DNA of 23,392 bases from Alphaproteobacteria bacterium. GTDB lineage: Bacteria; Pseudomonadota; Alphaproteobacteria; DAOWDM01. This document shows, piece by piece, positions 8,274 to 16,330 of this stretch. A program made the position numbers and the translations under genes. The notes below the pieces were generated by a model that had not been told where the DNA came from, made no database searches, and worked only from the letters and a program-made list of their open reading frames with translations. The DNA lies in assembly GCA_030639035.1 (NCBI GenBank), contig DAOWDM010000016.1, forward strand, positions 1 through 23,392, in the 5' to 3' direction. Position 1 is the first letter of the stretch. The number at the start of each line of letters is the position of its first letter.

Positions 8274-9622
8274 TTATTAAGTTTTTTATAGCAGCAGTTT
8301 TTTCAGCAACGTTGATTATGATGCCAGCCCCGTCTTTGGCGGCTCAGAAAAACAGCAGTAAAACAGATATATATCAACTATTAAACCTGTTTGGGGACGT
8401 GTTTGAACGCACAAGACAGGATTATGTTGAAGAAATCGGGGAAGAAAAGCTAATTGAAGCTGCTCTTAACGGTATGCTTACTTCTCTCGACCCTCATTCG
8501 TCTTATCTGAACAAAAAAGATTTTGATGACATGCAGGTTCAGACAAGCGGACAGTTTGGCGGACTTGGAATCGAAGTTACGATGGAAAGCGGATATGTAA
8601 AAGTCATTTCTCCGATTGATGATACTCCTGCATACAGAGCTGGAATTAAACCAGGGGATTATATTACTCATCTTGACAGCGAGCCAGTTCTTGGGCTGAC
8701 TTTGAGCCAAGCTGTTGATAAAATGCGTGGAACTGTAGGGAAAAAAATCGAAATCACAATTCGTCGCAAAGGAAAAAAACCATTTGATGTAACTATCACA
8801 CGGGCAATTATTAAAATACGTTCAGTTCGTTCTAATACGGAAAAAAATGTTGGATATATCCGTATAACATCATTCAATGAAAACACTGATGTAAGCGTTA
8901 AAAAAGCTGTGTCTCTAATTAAGGAAGAAATAGGCGATGACCTTGCAGGTTTCGTGCTTGATTTAAGAAATAATCCAGGCGGATTGTTAGATCAAGCGAT
9001 TGCAGTTTCTGATCTTTTCCTTGAGCAGGGTGAAATTGTTTCTACTCGCTCCAGAAAAGCTAATGATACTCAGCGTTACAATGCTCATAATGGAGATGTT
9101 ATAAACGGGCTTCCTATAGTTGTTCTTATAAATGACGGTTCTGCTTCTGCATCGGAAATCGTAGCTGGAGCTTTGCAAGACCATGGAAGAGCTGTTTTGA
9201 TTGGGACTAAAACGTTTGGTAAAGGTTCTGTTCAAACAATTATGCCGTTACCTGGTCATGGTGCGATGCGTTTGACTACAGCACGTTATTATACGCCTTC
9301 AGGTCGTTCTATTCAGGCAAAAGGTATCGAGCCTGATATTGAAGTAAAGCCTGCTCATGTGGAATATTATGATTCTTTATATAAACGCAGTGAGGCTAAC
9401 TTGCGTAATGCTCTTGATAATGGAGAAAGCAACAAAAAAGATTCAGATAAGAAATCTAAGAAAAAGAAGAAAGCTAAAAAATCTAAAAAATCTAAAAAAG
9501 ATTCTTCTGATGCTTTATTAGACGAGTCAAATGTGGAAGAAAAGCCTGAAGATTATCAGCTTTTGAGAGCATATGACTTGATACGTGGGCTTTCTTTGTA
9601 TCGCAAGGCTGTTAATGGCTAG
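8270..9622 (+). CDS. ctpA: Carboxyl-terminal processing protease, S41A family
   Basis: Periplasmic serine protease of the CtpA family, 450 aa. A signal peptide covers about 1-25. The PDZ domain follows (about 94-178; QFGGLGIEVTMESGYVKVIS, GIKPGD), then the S41 core with FVLDLRNNPGGLL and GSASASEI. The Ser/Lys dyad is S293 and K318 (TFGKGSVQ), spaced 25 residues as in CtpB and Prc-type enzymes. Family members trim or degrade cell-envelope proteins, including peptidoglycan hydrolases and their regulators, which suits its place directly after the amidase activator gene. It overlaps envC by four bases (ATGA). A lysine-rich tract (388-410) interrupts the C-terminal region, which then ends with the common DYQLLRAYDLIRGLSLY. 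The family is secure; the in vivo substrate is not visible. Confidence 0.94.
   Translation: MIIKFFIAAVFSATLIMMPAPSLAAQKNSSKTDIYQLLNLFGDVFERTRQDYVEEIGEEKLIEAALNGMLTSLDPHSSYLNKKDFDDMQVQTSGQFGGLGIEVTMESGYVKVISPIDDTPAYRAGIKPGDYITHLDSEPVLGLTLSQAVDKMRGTVGKKIEITIRRKGKKPFDVTITRAIIKIRSVRSNTEKNVGYIRITSFNENTDVSVKKAVSLIKEEIGDDLAGFVLDLRNNPGGLLDQAIAVSDLFLEQGEIVSTRSRKANDTQRYNAHNGDVINGLPIVVLINDGSASASEIVAGALQDHGRAVLIGTKTFGKGSVQTIMPLPGHGAMRLTTARYYTPSGRSIQAKGIEPDIEVKPAHVEYYDSLYKRSEANLRNALDNGESNKKDSDKKSKKKKKAKKSKKSKKDSSDALLDESNVEEKPEDYQLLRAYDLIRGLSLYRKAVNG
9431..9499 (+). repeat. Lysine-rich low-complexity tract in ctpA
   Basis: Codons for 23 residues, 15 of them Lys, with Ser, Asp and one Ala. The last part is a tandem 9-nt repeat of the type AAATCTAAA encoding K-S-K units. 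It is in frame and does not interrupt the gene. It probably arose by slippage in A-rich DNA. Confidence 0.7.
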
Positions 9623-9627
9623 AACTT

Positions 9628-10983
9628 ATGTCATATGACGAAGAAAAAAATATAGATGAATCGAGTGAATTCGATTTAAGTTTTGAAGAAGAACCCGATT
9701 CATCTAATGCAGATTCATATAATGTAAAAATACAAAAATACATTATCATTTTTTCTGCTGTGCTTGTTTTGGCTGTAATTGCAATTGGCAGTTATCTGTT
9801 TGTTTCCAGTTCAGATGATAATAAATATTTAGAAGGAAAAAACCTTTCTCCGCGTATTGTTATGGAAATGCCTCCTAGAAGGAGTATCAAGCATTTGAAA
9901 AAGCCGTTACTTACTCCTCCTGTCGAGACTTCCAAAGAGAAAAATCCTGAGCAGCATAAAAAAATATCAGATGCAGAAAAGGCTAAAAAAGCCACTCTAA
10001 AAACAGAACCTCAGAAAAAAGAAGTCGAGGTTTTGGAAGCAAGAAAACCAATACTAAAAGAACCTGTTATTCCTTTTCTTAGTATGGAAGAGATTGTAAG
10101 GGATATGCCAAGCTTTCAAGCTTTAAAGTCATTTAAAAAGGCAGGGTTGCAAGCTCTTATAGAAGCCCCTCTTCCTGAACTTCAGCAAAGAATCAAAGGC
10201 GGTTTTCTGCCAAAAATTAGTTTGGACGGAAAACTTCCATGGCAAGCTTATGCAAGACCTTTCAAGGGCAATCAGGCAAATCCTCGTTTGGCTATAATTA
10301 TTATGGGGCTTGGGATTGATGAGCAAGCAACTAAAGTTGCTATAGAAGTTTTGTCTTCTGAGGTTACTTTATCATTCAGCCCATATGCGAAAAACCTGAA
10401 AGAGCTGATAAAGCAGGCTCGCACTGCAGGGCATGAGGTTCTTATCGACCTTCCTTTGGAATCAAAACAATTCCCAGCAATGGATTCAGGTCCATATACG
10501 CTTCTTACTCTTCTTTCAAAAGAAGACAACTTAAAAAGATTGAATTTTGTTTTAAGCAGAGCTAGCGGATATATTGGAGTTACAGGATATATGGGCGAAA
10601 AATTTGCTAATTCTCCTTCTCATATGCTCCCTATAATGAAAGAATTGAAAAAACGAGGGCTGGTTTATGTTGATACATGCAAAGGCTCGGCTATAAATAT
10701 TAATCAAGACACTAAGCTTGCTCATGCTGTAGCAGATATATTTGTTGATGAGAAAAAACAAAGAATTTCTATTGATGCCCGCCTTAAATATCTGAAAGAT
10801 TTAGCAAAATACAATGGACAAGCTATAGGGATATCAACCGTTCTGCCTGTTTCATTTCATGCAATTAATGACTGGGTAAGACAGTTTAAGCTCTCTGATG
10901 AAGAGTTTGATAAAAAACACGGTGATGGGGCAGGTGCAAAAAGAGTTCTGTTTGCTCCTGTATCTGCAATCGTTACAGAATAA
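9628..10983 (+). CDS. Divergent polysaccharide deacetylase family protein (YibQ/DUF610)
   Basis: A 451-aa protein anchored by one membrane segment at about 37-59, after an acidic N-terminus. A charged Lys/Glu/Pro-rich linker (about 80-160) leads to the YibQ-type domain from about 216 to the end: LAIIIMGLGIDEQATKVAI, LSFSPYAKNLKELIKQART, GHEVLIDLPLE, then SGPYTLLTLLS and YVDTCKGSA. The fold is related to NodB deacetylases, but the Asp-Asp motif of active enzymes near the first strand is absent here (IIMGLG), so catalysis is doubtful. It follows ctpA by five bases and precedes rppH by two. In E. coli yibQ also follows envC. The neighbours point to envelope work; the exact job is not known. Confidence 0.85.
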   Translation: MSYDEEKNIDESSEFDLSFEEEPDSSNADSYNVKIQKYIIIFSAVLVLAVIAIGSYLFVSSSDDNKYLEGKNLSPRIVMEMPPRRSIKHLKKPLLTPPVETSKEKNPEQHKKISDAEKAKKATLKTEPQKKEVEVLEARKPILKEPVIPFLSMEEIVRDMPSFQALKSFKKAGLQALIEAPLPELQQRIKGGFLPKISLDGKLPWQAYARPFKGNQANPRLAIIIMGLGIDEQATKVAIEVLSSEVTLSFSPYAKNLKELIKQARTAGHEVLIDLPLESKQFPAMDSGPYTLLTLLSKEDNLKRLNFVLSRASGYIGVTGYMGEKFANSPSHMLPIMKELKKRGLVYVDTCKGSAININQDTKLAHAVADIFVDEKKQRISIDARLKYLKDLAKYNGQAIGISTVLPVSFHAINDWVRQFKLSDEEFDKKHGDGAGAKRVLFAPVSAIVTE

Positions 10984-10985
10984 GT

Positions 10986-11435
10986 ATGAACAATTACCGA
11001 AAATGTGTAGGAATTATGCTTATCAACAGCAACGGCAAAGTGTTTGTTGCTGAAAGAAACGATGTTCGTCCGTCCGCATGGCAAATGCCACAAGGTGGAA
11101 TCGATGCGGGGGAAAATCCTAAACAAGCTGCATTAAGAGAGCTTAAAGAAGAAACCAGCATTACTCAGATAGAAATGATTTCTGAAAGTAGCAAGTGGCT
11201 TTCTTATGACTTTCCAGATGATGTAGTAAAAAAATTCGGCGGAAAAATCAAAGGTCAGCAACAAAAATGGTTCTTAATGCGTTTTGTCGGTAAAGACGAG
11301 GACATAAATTTAAATACAAAATACCCTGAATTTTCAAACTGGAAATGGGTAGAGCCGTCAAAGGTTCTTGAATATATAACCCCATTCAAACGTGATGTTT
11401 ATAAAGCCGTGATTGAAGAATTTGCTGGATTCTAG
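10986..11435 (+). CDS. rppH: RNA pyrophosphohydrolase (Nudix)
   Basis: RppH removes the 5' pyrophosphate of mRNAs and so opens them to RNase E decay. Length 149 aa, close to the usual 155-175. The Nudix box starts at G37 and runs through E43 and R51-E52-L53-K54-E55-E56; the Gly near its end is Ser here (EETSI). MPQGGIDAGENP before it and KWFLMRFVG with FSNWKWVE after it are typical of RppH rather than of other Nudix enzymes. The start is two bases after the deacetylase stop, so it is probably the last gene of the gpmI run. A weak hairpin follows in the gap before ndk. Confidence 0.93.
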   Translation: MNNYRKCVGIMLINSNGKVFVAERNDVRPSAWQMPQGGIDAGENPKQAALRELKEETSITQIEMISESSKWLSYDFPDDVVKKFGGKIKGQQQKWFLMRFVGKDEDINLNTKYPEFSNWKWVEPSKVLEYITPFKRDVYKAVIEEFAGF

Positions 11436-11451
11436 AGTCTATCTGTTTTTT

Positions 11452-11472
11452 AGAACATTTTGACAATGTTTT
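11452..11472. terminator. Weak AT-rich hairpin after rppH
   Basis: AGAACATT (11452-11459) pairs with AATGTTTT (11465-11472) around TTGAC, including one G:T pair. T-runs lie on both sides. It may end the gpmI-rppH transcript, but the stem is short and AT-rich. Confidence 0.3.
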
Positions 11473-11498
11473 TCAAAAAAAGTCTCGTTATTTAGAAT
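11470..11498 (+). promoter_or_regulatory. Possible promoter for ndk
   Basis: TTTTCA (11470-11475), 17 bases, TAGAAT (11493-11498). This is four of six and five of six matches to a sigma-70-type promoter, about 55 bases before the ndk start. In such AT-rich DNA this could be chance. Confidence 0.25.
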
Positions 11499-11552
11499 CT
11501 TTATAGGTAAAGTTATTAGGCAAGAAACTTTTTTATTTGTCAGGAGCTACAA

Positions 11553-11975
11553 GTGGCTATTCAACGCACTTTTTCAATCATAAAACCAGATGTTACTAAA
11601 CGTAATATTACAGGCAAAATCAATGCTAAAATAGAAGATGCTGGACTTCGCATTATTGCACAAAAACGCATTCTTCTTTCCAAAGAGCAGGCTCAGAATT
11701 TTTATATTGTTCATAAAGAACGCCCTTTTTACAATAGCCTTGTTGAGTTCATGTTGACAGGTCCTGTTGTTGTGCAGGTGCTGGAAGGCGAAGATGCAAT
11801 CGCTGTTTATCGTGAGGTTATGGGGGCAACTAATCCAGCTGCTGCTGATGAAGGTACGATTCGGGCTGAATATGCAGAGTCTGTAACAGCTAATTCTGTT
11901 CATGGTTCTGATTCAATTGAAAATGCGGCGACTGAAATTGCTTTTTTCTTTAGTGAAATTGAAATAACAGGCTGA
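11553..11975 (+). CDS. ndk: Nucleoside diphosphate kinase
   Basis: Ndk balances nucleoside triphosphates by moving the gamma phosphate through a phosphohistidine. At 140 aa it has the standard bacterial size. K11 in FSIIKPDV and the active-site H117 in NSVHGSDS are present, as are the ERPFY, GPVVVQVLEGEDA and GATNPAAADEGTIR stretches. The start is GTG with CAGGAG seven bases upstream; no earlier in-frame start fits the family. It is followed after 10 bases by the DUF2066 gene, so they may share a transcript. Identification is certain. Confidence 0.98.
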   Translation: MAIQRTFSIIKPDVTKRNITGKINAKIEDAGLRIIAQKRILLSKEQAQNFYIVHKERPFYNSLVEFMLTGPVVVQVLEGEDAIAVYREVMGATNPAAADEGTIRAEYAESVTANSVHGSDSIENAATEIAFFFSEIEITG

Positions 11976-11985
11976 TAGGCTTTTA

Positions 11986-13098
11986 ATGTTTTATAGAAAT
12001 ATTACTTTTAAAAGAGCTTTTCAGAGCTTGATTGTTACTGTTTTTCTGGTGTTTGCTTTATCGCTGCCAGTTCGTGCATCTGCAACTGATGAGCTGTTTA
12101 CTGTTCATAATATAAGAGTCGATATAACAGCTAAAACAGCATCTGAAGCTAGAAAGCAGGCTATGTTTGAAGGACAGCAAAAAGCCTTGAGATTGGTTTT
12201 TGAACGTCTTACAGCAAAATTCGATTTACCGTATTTGCCAGAACCAGCAGAAGCTGAAATTGTTGAGCTTGTCCAAGACGTTGTAGTTAGTTCTGAAAAA
12301 AGTTCCGCTGTTCGGTATATTGCTTCTTTGACTATCCGTTTTAAGCCAAAAGCTATTAAAAAAGCTCTTCGTGCAGAAGGAATAGCCTTTACGGAAAACA
12401 AAAGTGAACCAGTTCTAATTTTGCCACTATTTAGAACATGGTCAGAAGCAGTCCCTTTGTTATGGGAGGAAAACAACCCATGGCTTGCTACGTGGGCAAC
12501 AAGTTCTTTCGACGCAGGTCTTGTGCCTATTATTGTTCCTTTTGGAGACCTTGCAGATATTAGCACTATTAGTGCAGAACAGGCTTTGAGAATGAACCCT
12601 CGGGCAATAAGCAAAATAGCAAAACATTATGAAGTTAAAACAGTCTATACAGCAGAAGCATCTCTTGTAAGAGGAATCGAACCAAGAATCGAAATAATAC
12701 TTAAACGATTTGGAAAGACCTTAGAGGAGCAGGCTGTTGTTAGCATCAACAGAAAAGAAGATGGCAATTTAAAAAAAGACTTTTCCTTTGCTGTTAAAGA
12801 GATAGTGAAAGAAATAGAAGACCGATGGAAACAAACTGAAGTAATACAGTTTAATATAGCTTCAAAACTTGTTGTTATGGTGCCTGTTAATTCTTTATCT
12901 GATTGGATTGATGTGCGTAAACAGCTCGATAATATAAACCTTGTAAGCAGTTATGAGCTTCAGGCTATGAAACGTGATATGGTTCAGGTGAAAATCTCTT
13001 TTTCTGGCAGTATAGGGCGGTTGATTTCAACCATTGCAAAACATGATTTTGTCCTTGAACATGCAGATGGATACTGGATTTTACAGCCTTCAAGATAA
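11986..13098 (+). CDS. DUF2066 domain protein, exported
   Basis: A 370-aa protein with a signal peptide (about 1-33, ending in VRASA). The family is DUF2066, known by sequence only: recognisable stretches are ASEARKQAMFEGQQKALRLV, then IVELVQDVVVSSEKSSAVRY, VLILPLFRTWSEAVPLLWEE and NPWLATWATS. Likely in the periplasm. Function unknown. In alphaproteobacteria this family often lies upstream of an AI-2E-type permease and the hdaA gene, as here, but I cannot tell whether that reflects shared function or only chromosomal order. The ATG at 11986 has no strong ribosome-binding site (AGGC nearby), consistent with coupling to ndk. Confidence 0.85.
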   Translation: MFYRNITFKRAFQSLIVTVFLVFALSLPVRASATDELFTVHNIRVDITAKTASEARKQAMFEGQQKALRLVFERLTAKFDLPYLPEPAEAEIVELVQDVVVSSEKSSAVRYIASLTIRFKPKAIKKALRAEGIAFTENKSEPVLILPLFRTWSEAVPLLWEENNPWLATWATSSFDAGLVPIIVPFGDLADISTISAEQALRMNPRAISKIAKHYEVKTVYTAEASLVRGIEPRIEIILKRFGKTLEEQAVVSINRKEDGNLKKDFSFAVKEIVKEIEDRWKQTEVIQFNIASKLVVMVPVNSLSDWIDVRKQLDNINLVSSYELQAMKRDMVQVKISFSGSIGRLISTIAKHDFVLEHADGYWILQPSR

Positions 13099-13118
13099 TT
13101 TGAAAAAGGATTGTTGAT

Positions 13119-14225
13119 TTGACGAAACAACAGCATATTAGTTTCTGGCTGATAAGCTTTCTTGTTTTTGCAGGACTGCTTTATATGCTGCACAGCATGC
13201 TTTTGCCTTTTGTAGTAGGCATAGTTTTGGCTTATTTCATTGACCCTATTGTAGATAAATTGGAAAAATGGGGAGCTTCTAGGACTCTTGCAACTTCTAT
13301 AATTACAGCAGGAGTTATTTTTGTTGTTATTATTGCATTTTTAATTTTGATTCCTATTCTACATAGTCAGGTGGCAGATTTTGCATCTCGTATTCCTATG
13401 TATTGTGATGCTCTATGGGAAAAAACACAGCCATTAATAGAGCTTGCGAAATCACGCCTGCCTCAAGAAGATGTAGCTCGTCTTACAGAGAAAGCAAGTA
13501 TGCTTGCAGGAGAAACTGTAAAATGGCTGGCAGCTTTTTTAGGTAGCCTGTTGAGCGGAGGAATGGCTGTTTTCAGCTTGCTGTCTCTAGTTCTTATCAC
13601 GCCGATTGTTACATTTTATTTTTTGCGGGACTGGGACAAAATGGTTGCAAAAGTTGATTCTTGGCTTCCAAGAGACAAAGCAGATGTCATTCGCAAACAG
13701 TTTTATGAAATAGACAAGATTCTTGCAGGCTTTATTCGTGGACAGGCAACTGTATGCTTGATACTTGGTGTTTTTTACGGCATAGGTTTAACCCTTGTAG
13801 GTCTTGATATGGGGCTTATTATAGGCTTGTGTGCAGGAATGATTTCTTTTGTTCCTTATGTAGGCTGTATTGCTGGCATGACAGTAAGTATAGGGCTAGC
13901 TTTGGCTCAATTTTCAGATATATCATCTGTTGGTATGGTGGCGTTAGTGTTTCTGATAGGGCAAGTTATGGAAGGCAATTTTCTTACGCCAAAACTTGTA
14001 GGGAATCATGTCGGACTTCACCCCATATGGCTGATATTTGCACTGCTTGCAGGTGGTTCGTTAATTGGTTTTTTAGGAGTTTTAATCGCTGTTCCAGTAG
14101 CTGCTGTTATAGGAGTGCTTGTAAGGTTTGCTTTAAGTGAATATATGAAAAGCCCTCTCTATTCCAAAGGCATAAGTAATAAGAAAAAACAGACAATCAG
14201 TCGGAAAAAGAATGATAAAAAATAA
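13119..14225 (+). CDS. AI-2E transporter (PerM/YdiK) family permease
   Basis: Inner-membrane protein, 368 aa, with the family layout: membrane segments near the N-terminus (about 8-40 and 55-80), a soluble stretch (about 85-135), then further segments to about 345. Typical motifs are PFVVGIVLAYFIDPIVDKLE near the start, TFYFLRDWDKMV in the middle and GNFLTPKLVGNHVGLHPIW near the end. The family name comes from the E. coli AI-2 exporter TqsA, but most members have no proven substrate; some act as Na+/H+ antiporters. The start is TTG with AAAAAGGA upstream. The highly basic tail ends inside hdaA: the last 14 bases overlap that gene. Confidence 0.9.
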   Translation: MTKQQHISFWLISFLVFAGLLYMLHSMLLPFVVGIVLAYFIDPIVDKLEKWGASRTLATSIITAGVIFVVIIAFLILIPILHSQVADFASRIPMYCDALWEKTQPLIELAKSRLPQEDVARLTEKASMLAGETVKWLAAFLGSLLSGGMAVFSLLSLVLITPIVTFYFLRDWDKMVAKVDSWLPRDKADVIRKQFYEIDKILAGFIRGQATVCLILGVFYGIGLTLVGLDMGLIIGLCAGMISFVPYVGCIAGMTVSIGLALAQFSDISSVGMVALVFLIGQVMEGNFLTPKLVGNHVGLHPIWLIFALLAGGSLIGFLGVLIAVPVAAVIGVLVRFALSEYMKSPLYSKGISNKKKQTISRKKNDKK

Positions 14226-14889
14226 CCAGCTGACACTGGCACTTGGTCATCGTTCAGCTTTTGGATTGGAAGACTTTCTTGTTGCTCCAAGCAATGAAGA
14301 AGCTGTAAACTGGCTGGATAAATATCCTGACTGGTCTTTTTTTGCACTAGCTATATATGGTGAAGAAAGTTGCGGGAAAAGCCACTTGGCTCATGTTTTT
14401 AAAACAAAAGCAGGAAAAAACACATCGATTATTCAAAGCACAGAGCTTGTTTTAGATGCAGTGCCTAAACTGCTGAAACAATCTGAAAATATTGCTGTTG
14501 AAGTCTCAGAAGAACCGATAGATGAAGAAGCTTTATTTCATCTTTTTAATGCAATAAAAGAAAATGGTGGTTTTTTACTGCTGACTGCAAGAAAGCCCCC
14601 AGCTCGTTGGAATGTAAAGTTACCAGATTTACGGTCTCGTCTTTCTACTATTCCAATTGTAGAAATATATCCTCCAGATGATGCTCTTATATCGGCTGTT
14701 TTAGTAAAACTGTTTTCTGACCGTCAAATAAGAGTCGGAAAGGAAGTTATTAGCTTTCTTTTACGCAATATGGAGCGTTCTTTTGCTACTGCTAAAATGA
14801 TTGTTGAAAAATCAGATGCTCTAGCCTTGTCTTCAAAAAAGAAAATAACAGTGCATCTAGTCCGAGAAGTGCTGAAAAATTTGGATTAG
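14212..14889 (+). CDS. hdaA: HdaA, DnaA-like regulator of replication initiation
   Basis: Short DnaA-like AAA protein (225 aa) of the Hda/HdaA type, which together with the sliding clamp promotes ATP hydrolysis by DnaA after initiation. The N-terminal QLTLAL (6-11) followed by GHR is a clamp-binding motif of the QLxLxL kind. DFLVAPSNEEAVNWLD and the Walker A GEESCGKSHLAHVF (50-63) follow; the Walker B region VEVSEEPIDEEALFHLFN has the alphaproteobacterial form in which the Asp-Asp pair is replaced. Sensor 1 is LLLTARKPPARW. The DNA-binding domain IV of DnaA is absent, as expected. The start overlaps the permease gene, and the ribosome-binding site is the AAAAAG inside it. Identification is secure from the motif set and context. 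Confidence 0.93.
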   Translation: MIKNNQLTLALGHRSAFGLEDFLVAPSNEEAVNWLDKYPDWSFFALAIYGEESCGKSHLAHVFKTKAGKNTSIIQSTELVLDAVPKLLKQSENIAVEVSEEPIDEEALFHLFNAIKENGGFLLLTARKPPARWNVKLPDLRSRLSTIPIVEIYPPDDALISAVLVKLFSDRQIRVGKEVISFLLRNMERSFATAKMIVEKSDALALSSKKKITVHLVREVLKNLD

Positions 14890-14914
14890 AGACACAATTT
14901 TTTATACAGCACCA

Positions 14915-14998
14915 TGTTATTCTCAAGCCACAGGATTGGGAATCCAGAATCTTTTTAAGAAAGACTGGATACCCAAAATTAAAATTTCGAGTATGACA
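14915..14998. repeat. 84-bp palindromic intergenic element with three stem-loops
   Basis: The element lies between the convergent hdaA and rnd genes. Its outer ends mirror each other: TGTTATTCTC (14915-14924) and GAGTATGACA (14989-14998). Inside are three consecutive stem-loops: ATTCTCAA/TTGGGAAT (14919-14943), ATCCAG-aa-TCTTT/AAAGA-CTGGAT (14942-14970), and ATACCCAAAATT/AATTTCGAGTAT (14969-14994, 2-nt loop, two wobble pairs). The design recalls the dispersed palindromes with ends like TGTCATTCCCGG and GGAATCCAGA seen in many proteobacterial genomes, here decayed toward A+T. It may also act as a bidirectional terminator. No second copy was seen in this window. Confidence 0.65.
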
Positions 14999-15046
14999 AG
15001 TAGGGAGGAAGACGACAGCAGAGTGGTGTTTTTAGCAGCAAATTTT

Positions 15047-16204
15047 CTAACCAATCTCAGTTATTTTAGTACACATGTTTTCTACATCATATGACAAAGC
15101 AATTTGTCCGTTTTTTAATTTAATAGCATCGTTGCCGAAAAGTTTTTTTCTCCAGCCTTTTAATGCAGGCACGTCAGGCTTGTTATAGGCTGCTATTTTT
15201 TCCAAATCACTTACAGAGGCAATAAGACGTGGGGCAACTTTATGTTCCTCACACTTAATCTTTAAAAGAACTTTAAGCAGTTCTTCAACAGAGGCATTTC
15301 CAGCTGGTTTTTTCTTATTTTTTGGTTTTTTAGGCCATTCTTCTTTTGGCAGATTAAGCCCTTTGTCGACAGCTTCAAGCAAAGCTTTTCCATAACGACC
15401 TTCTGCTGTGCCTTTTGACATAGTTCTTATTCTTGCCAACTCTTCAGTCGTTGCTGGAGTGTTTGAGGCTATTTCAACAAGAACTTCATCACGAACAATG
15501 CGTTTTCGAGGGCAGTCCTTATTTTGTGCTTCTTTTTCACGCCAAGCCGTTACTTCTCTTAAAATTGCTAAAAATTGCTGTTTCTGAGAATAAGTTTTTA
15601 TTTTTTCCCATGCTTTATAAGGGTCGTTTATGTACGTTTCAGGAGTCGTAAGAACAGCCATTTCTTCTTTTAACCAAGAATAACGCTCACTTTTTTCCAA
15701 CTGTTTTCTGAGTTTTTTATAAACAACACGAAGATGAGTAACATCAGAAATAGCGTATGAAAGTTGTTTCTCGGTTAAAGGTCGTCTTGCCCAGTCGCTA
15801 AATCGTGCAGTTTTATCCAGCTCTATATTTGTTAGTTTATTGACAAGATTTTTGTACCCGATTGAGTTTCCAAAACCACAAACCATCGCTGCAACTTGAG
15901 TATCAAATAGCGGAGTTGGTATAGCTCCTGTCATATTAAAAAATATTTCAATATCCTGACGAGCAGAATGGAAAACTTTAAGTACATCAGGATTCTGCAT
16001 AAGCTTGAGAAATGGAGCTAAATCTATTCCCTCGGCCAATGGGTCAATGCACGCACTGTTGTCTTTATCTGCGACTTGTATAAGACAAAGCTGCGACCAA
16101 TAGGTTTTTTCCCGTATAAATTCGGTGTCAACACATATGAAATCAGAGCCTGAGACAGTATCGCAGAAGTCTGAAAGAGTTTTTGTATCTGAAATAAATA
16201 TCAT
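15047..16204 (-). CDS. rnd: Ribonuclease D
   Basis: 3'-5' exoribonuclease of the DEDDy class that trims tRNA and other small RNA 3' ends. With the start at 16204 the protein is 385 aa, the usual length. All catalytic residues are visible: D26 and E28 in FICVDTEFIRE, D84 in HSARQDIEIFF, and Y150 with D154 in LSYAISDVTHL. The HRDC-type region covers about 205-290 (VTAWREKEAQ, CPRKRIVRDEVLVEIAS). The frame is open to 16261, but the extra 19 residues are hydrophobic and not family-like, and MIFISDTKTL matches the usual N-terminus. Neither start has a clear ribosome-binding site. The gene converges with hdaA and diverges from aspS. Confidence 0.95.
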   Translation of the reverse strand: MIFISDTKTLSDFCDTVSGSDFICVDTEFIREKTYWSQLCLIQVADKDNSACIDPLAEGIDLAPFLKLMQNPDVLKVFHSARQDIEIFFNMTGAIPTPLFDTQVAAMVCGFGNSIGYKNLVNKLTNIELDKTARFSDWARRPLTEKQLSYAISDVTHLRVVYKKLRKQLEKSERYSWLKEEMAVLTTPETYINDPYKAWEKIKTYSQKQQFLAILREVTAWREKEAQNKDCPRKRIVRDEVLVEIASNTPATTEELARIRTMSKGTAEGRYGKALLEAVDKGLNLPKEEWPKKPKNKKKPAGNASVEELLKVLLKIKCEEHKVAPRLIASVSDLEKIAAYNKPDVPALKGWRKKLFGNDAIKLKNGQIALSYDVENMCTKITEIG

Positions 16205-16330
16205 AAATAGAAAATACACACAGTTTAGAACATGTACAAGAGAAAGCTTGTCTTTTAGCATTGGCTTTTATTTTATATTTAGCTATACCTATGTACTAAC
16301 GGTTTTATAGTTTTTATCAAAGGAAAGTTC

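Noticed and set aside
11460..11465. Perfect TTGACA upstream of ndk
   Set aside because: It forms the loop of a small hairpin, and no -10 box lies 16-18 bases downstream.
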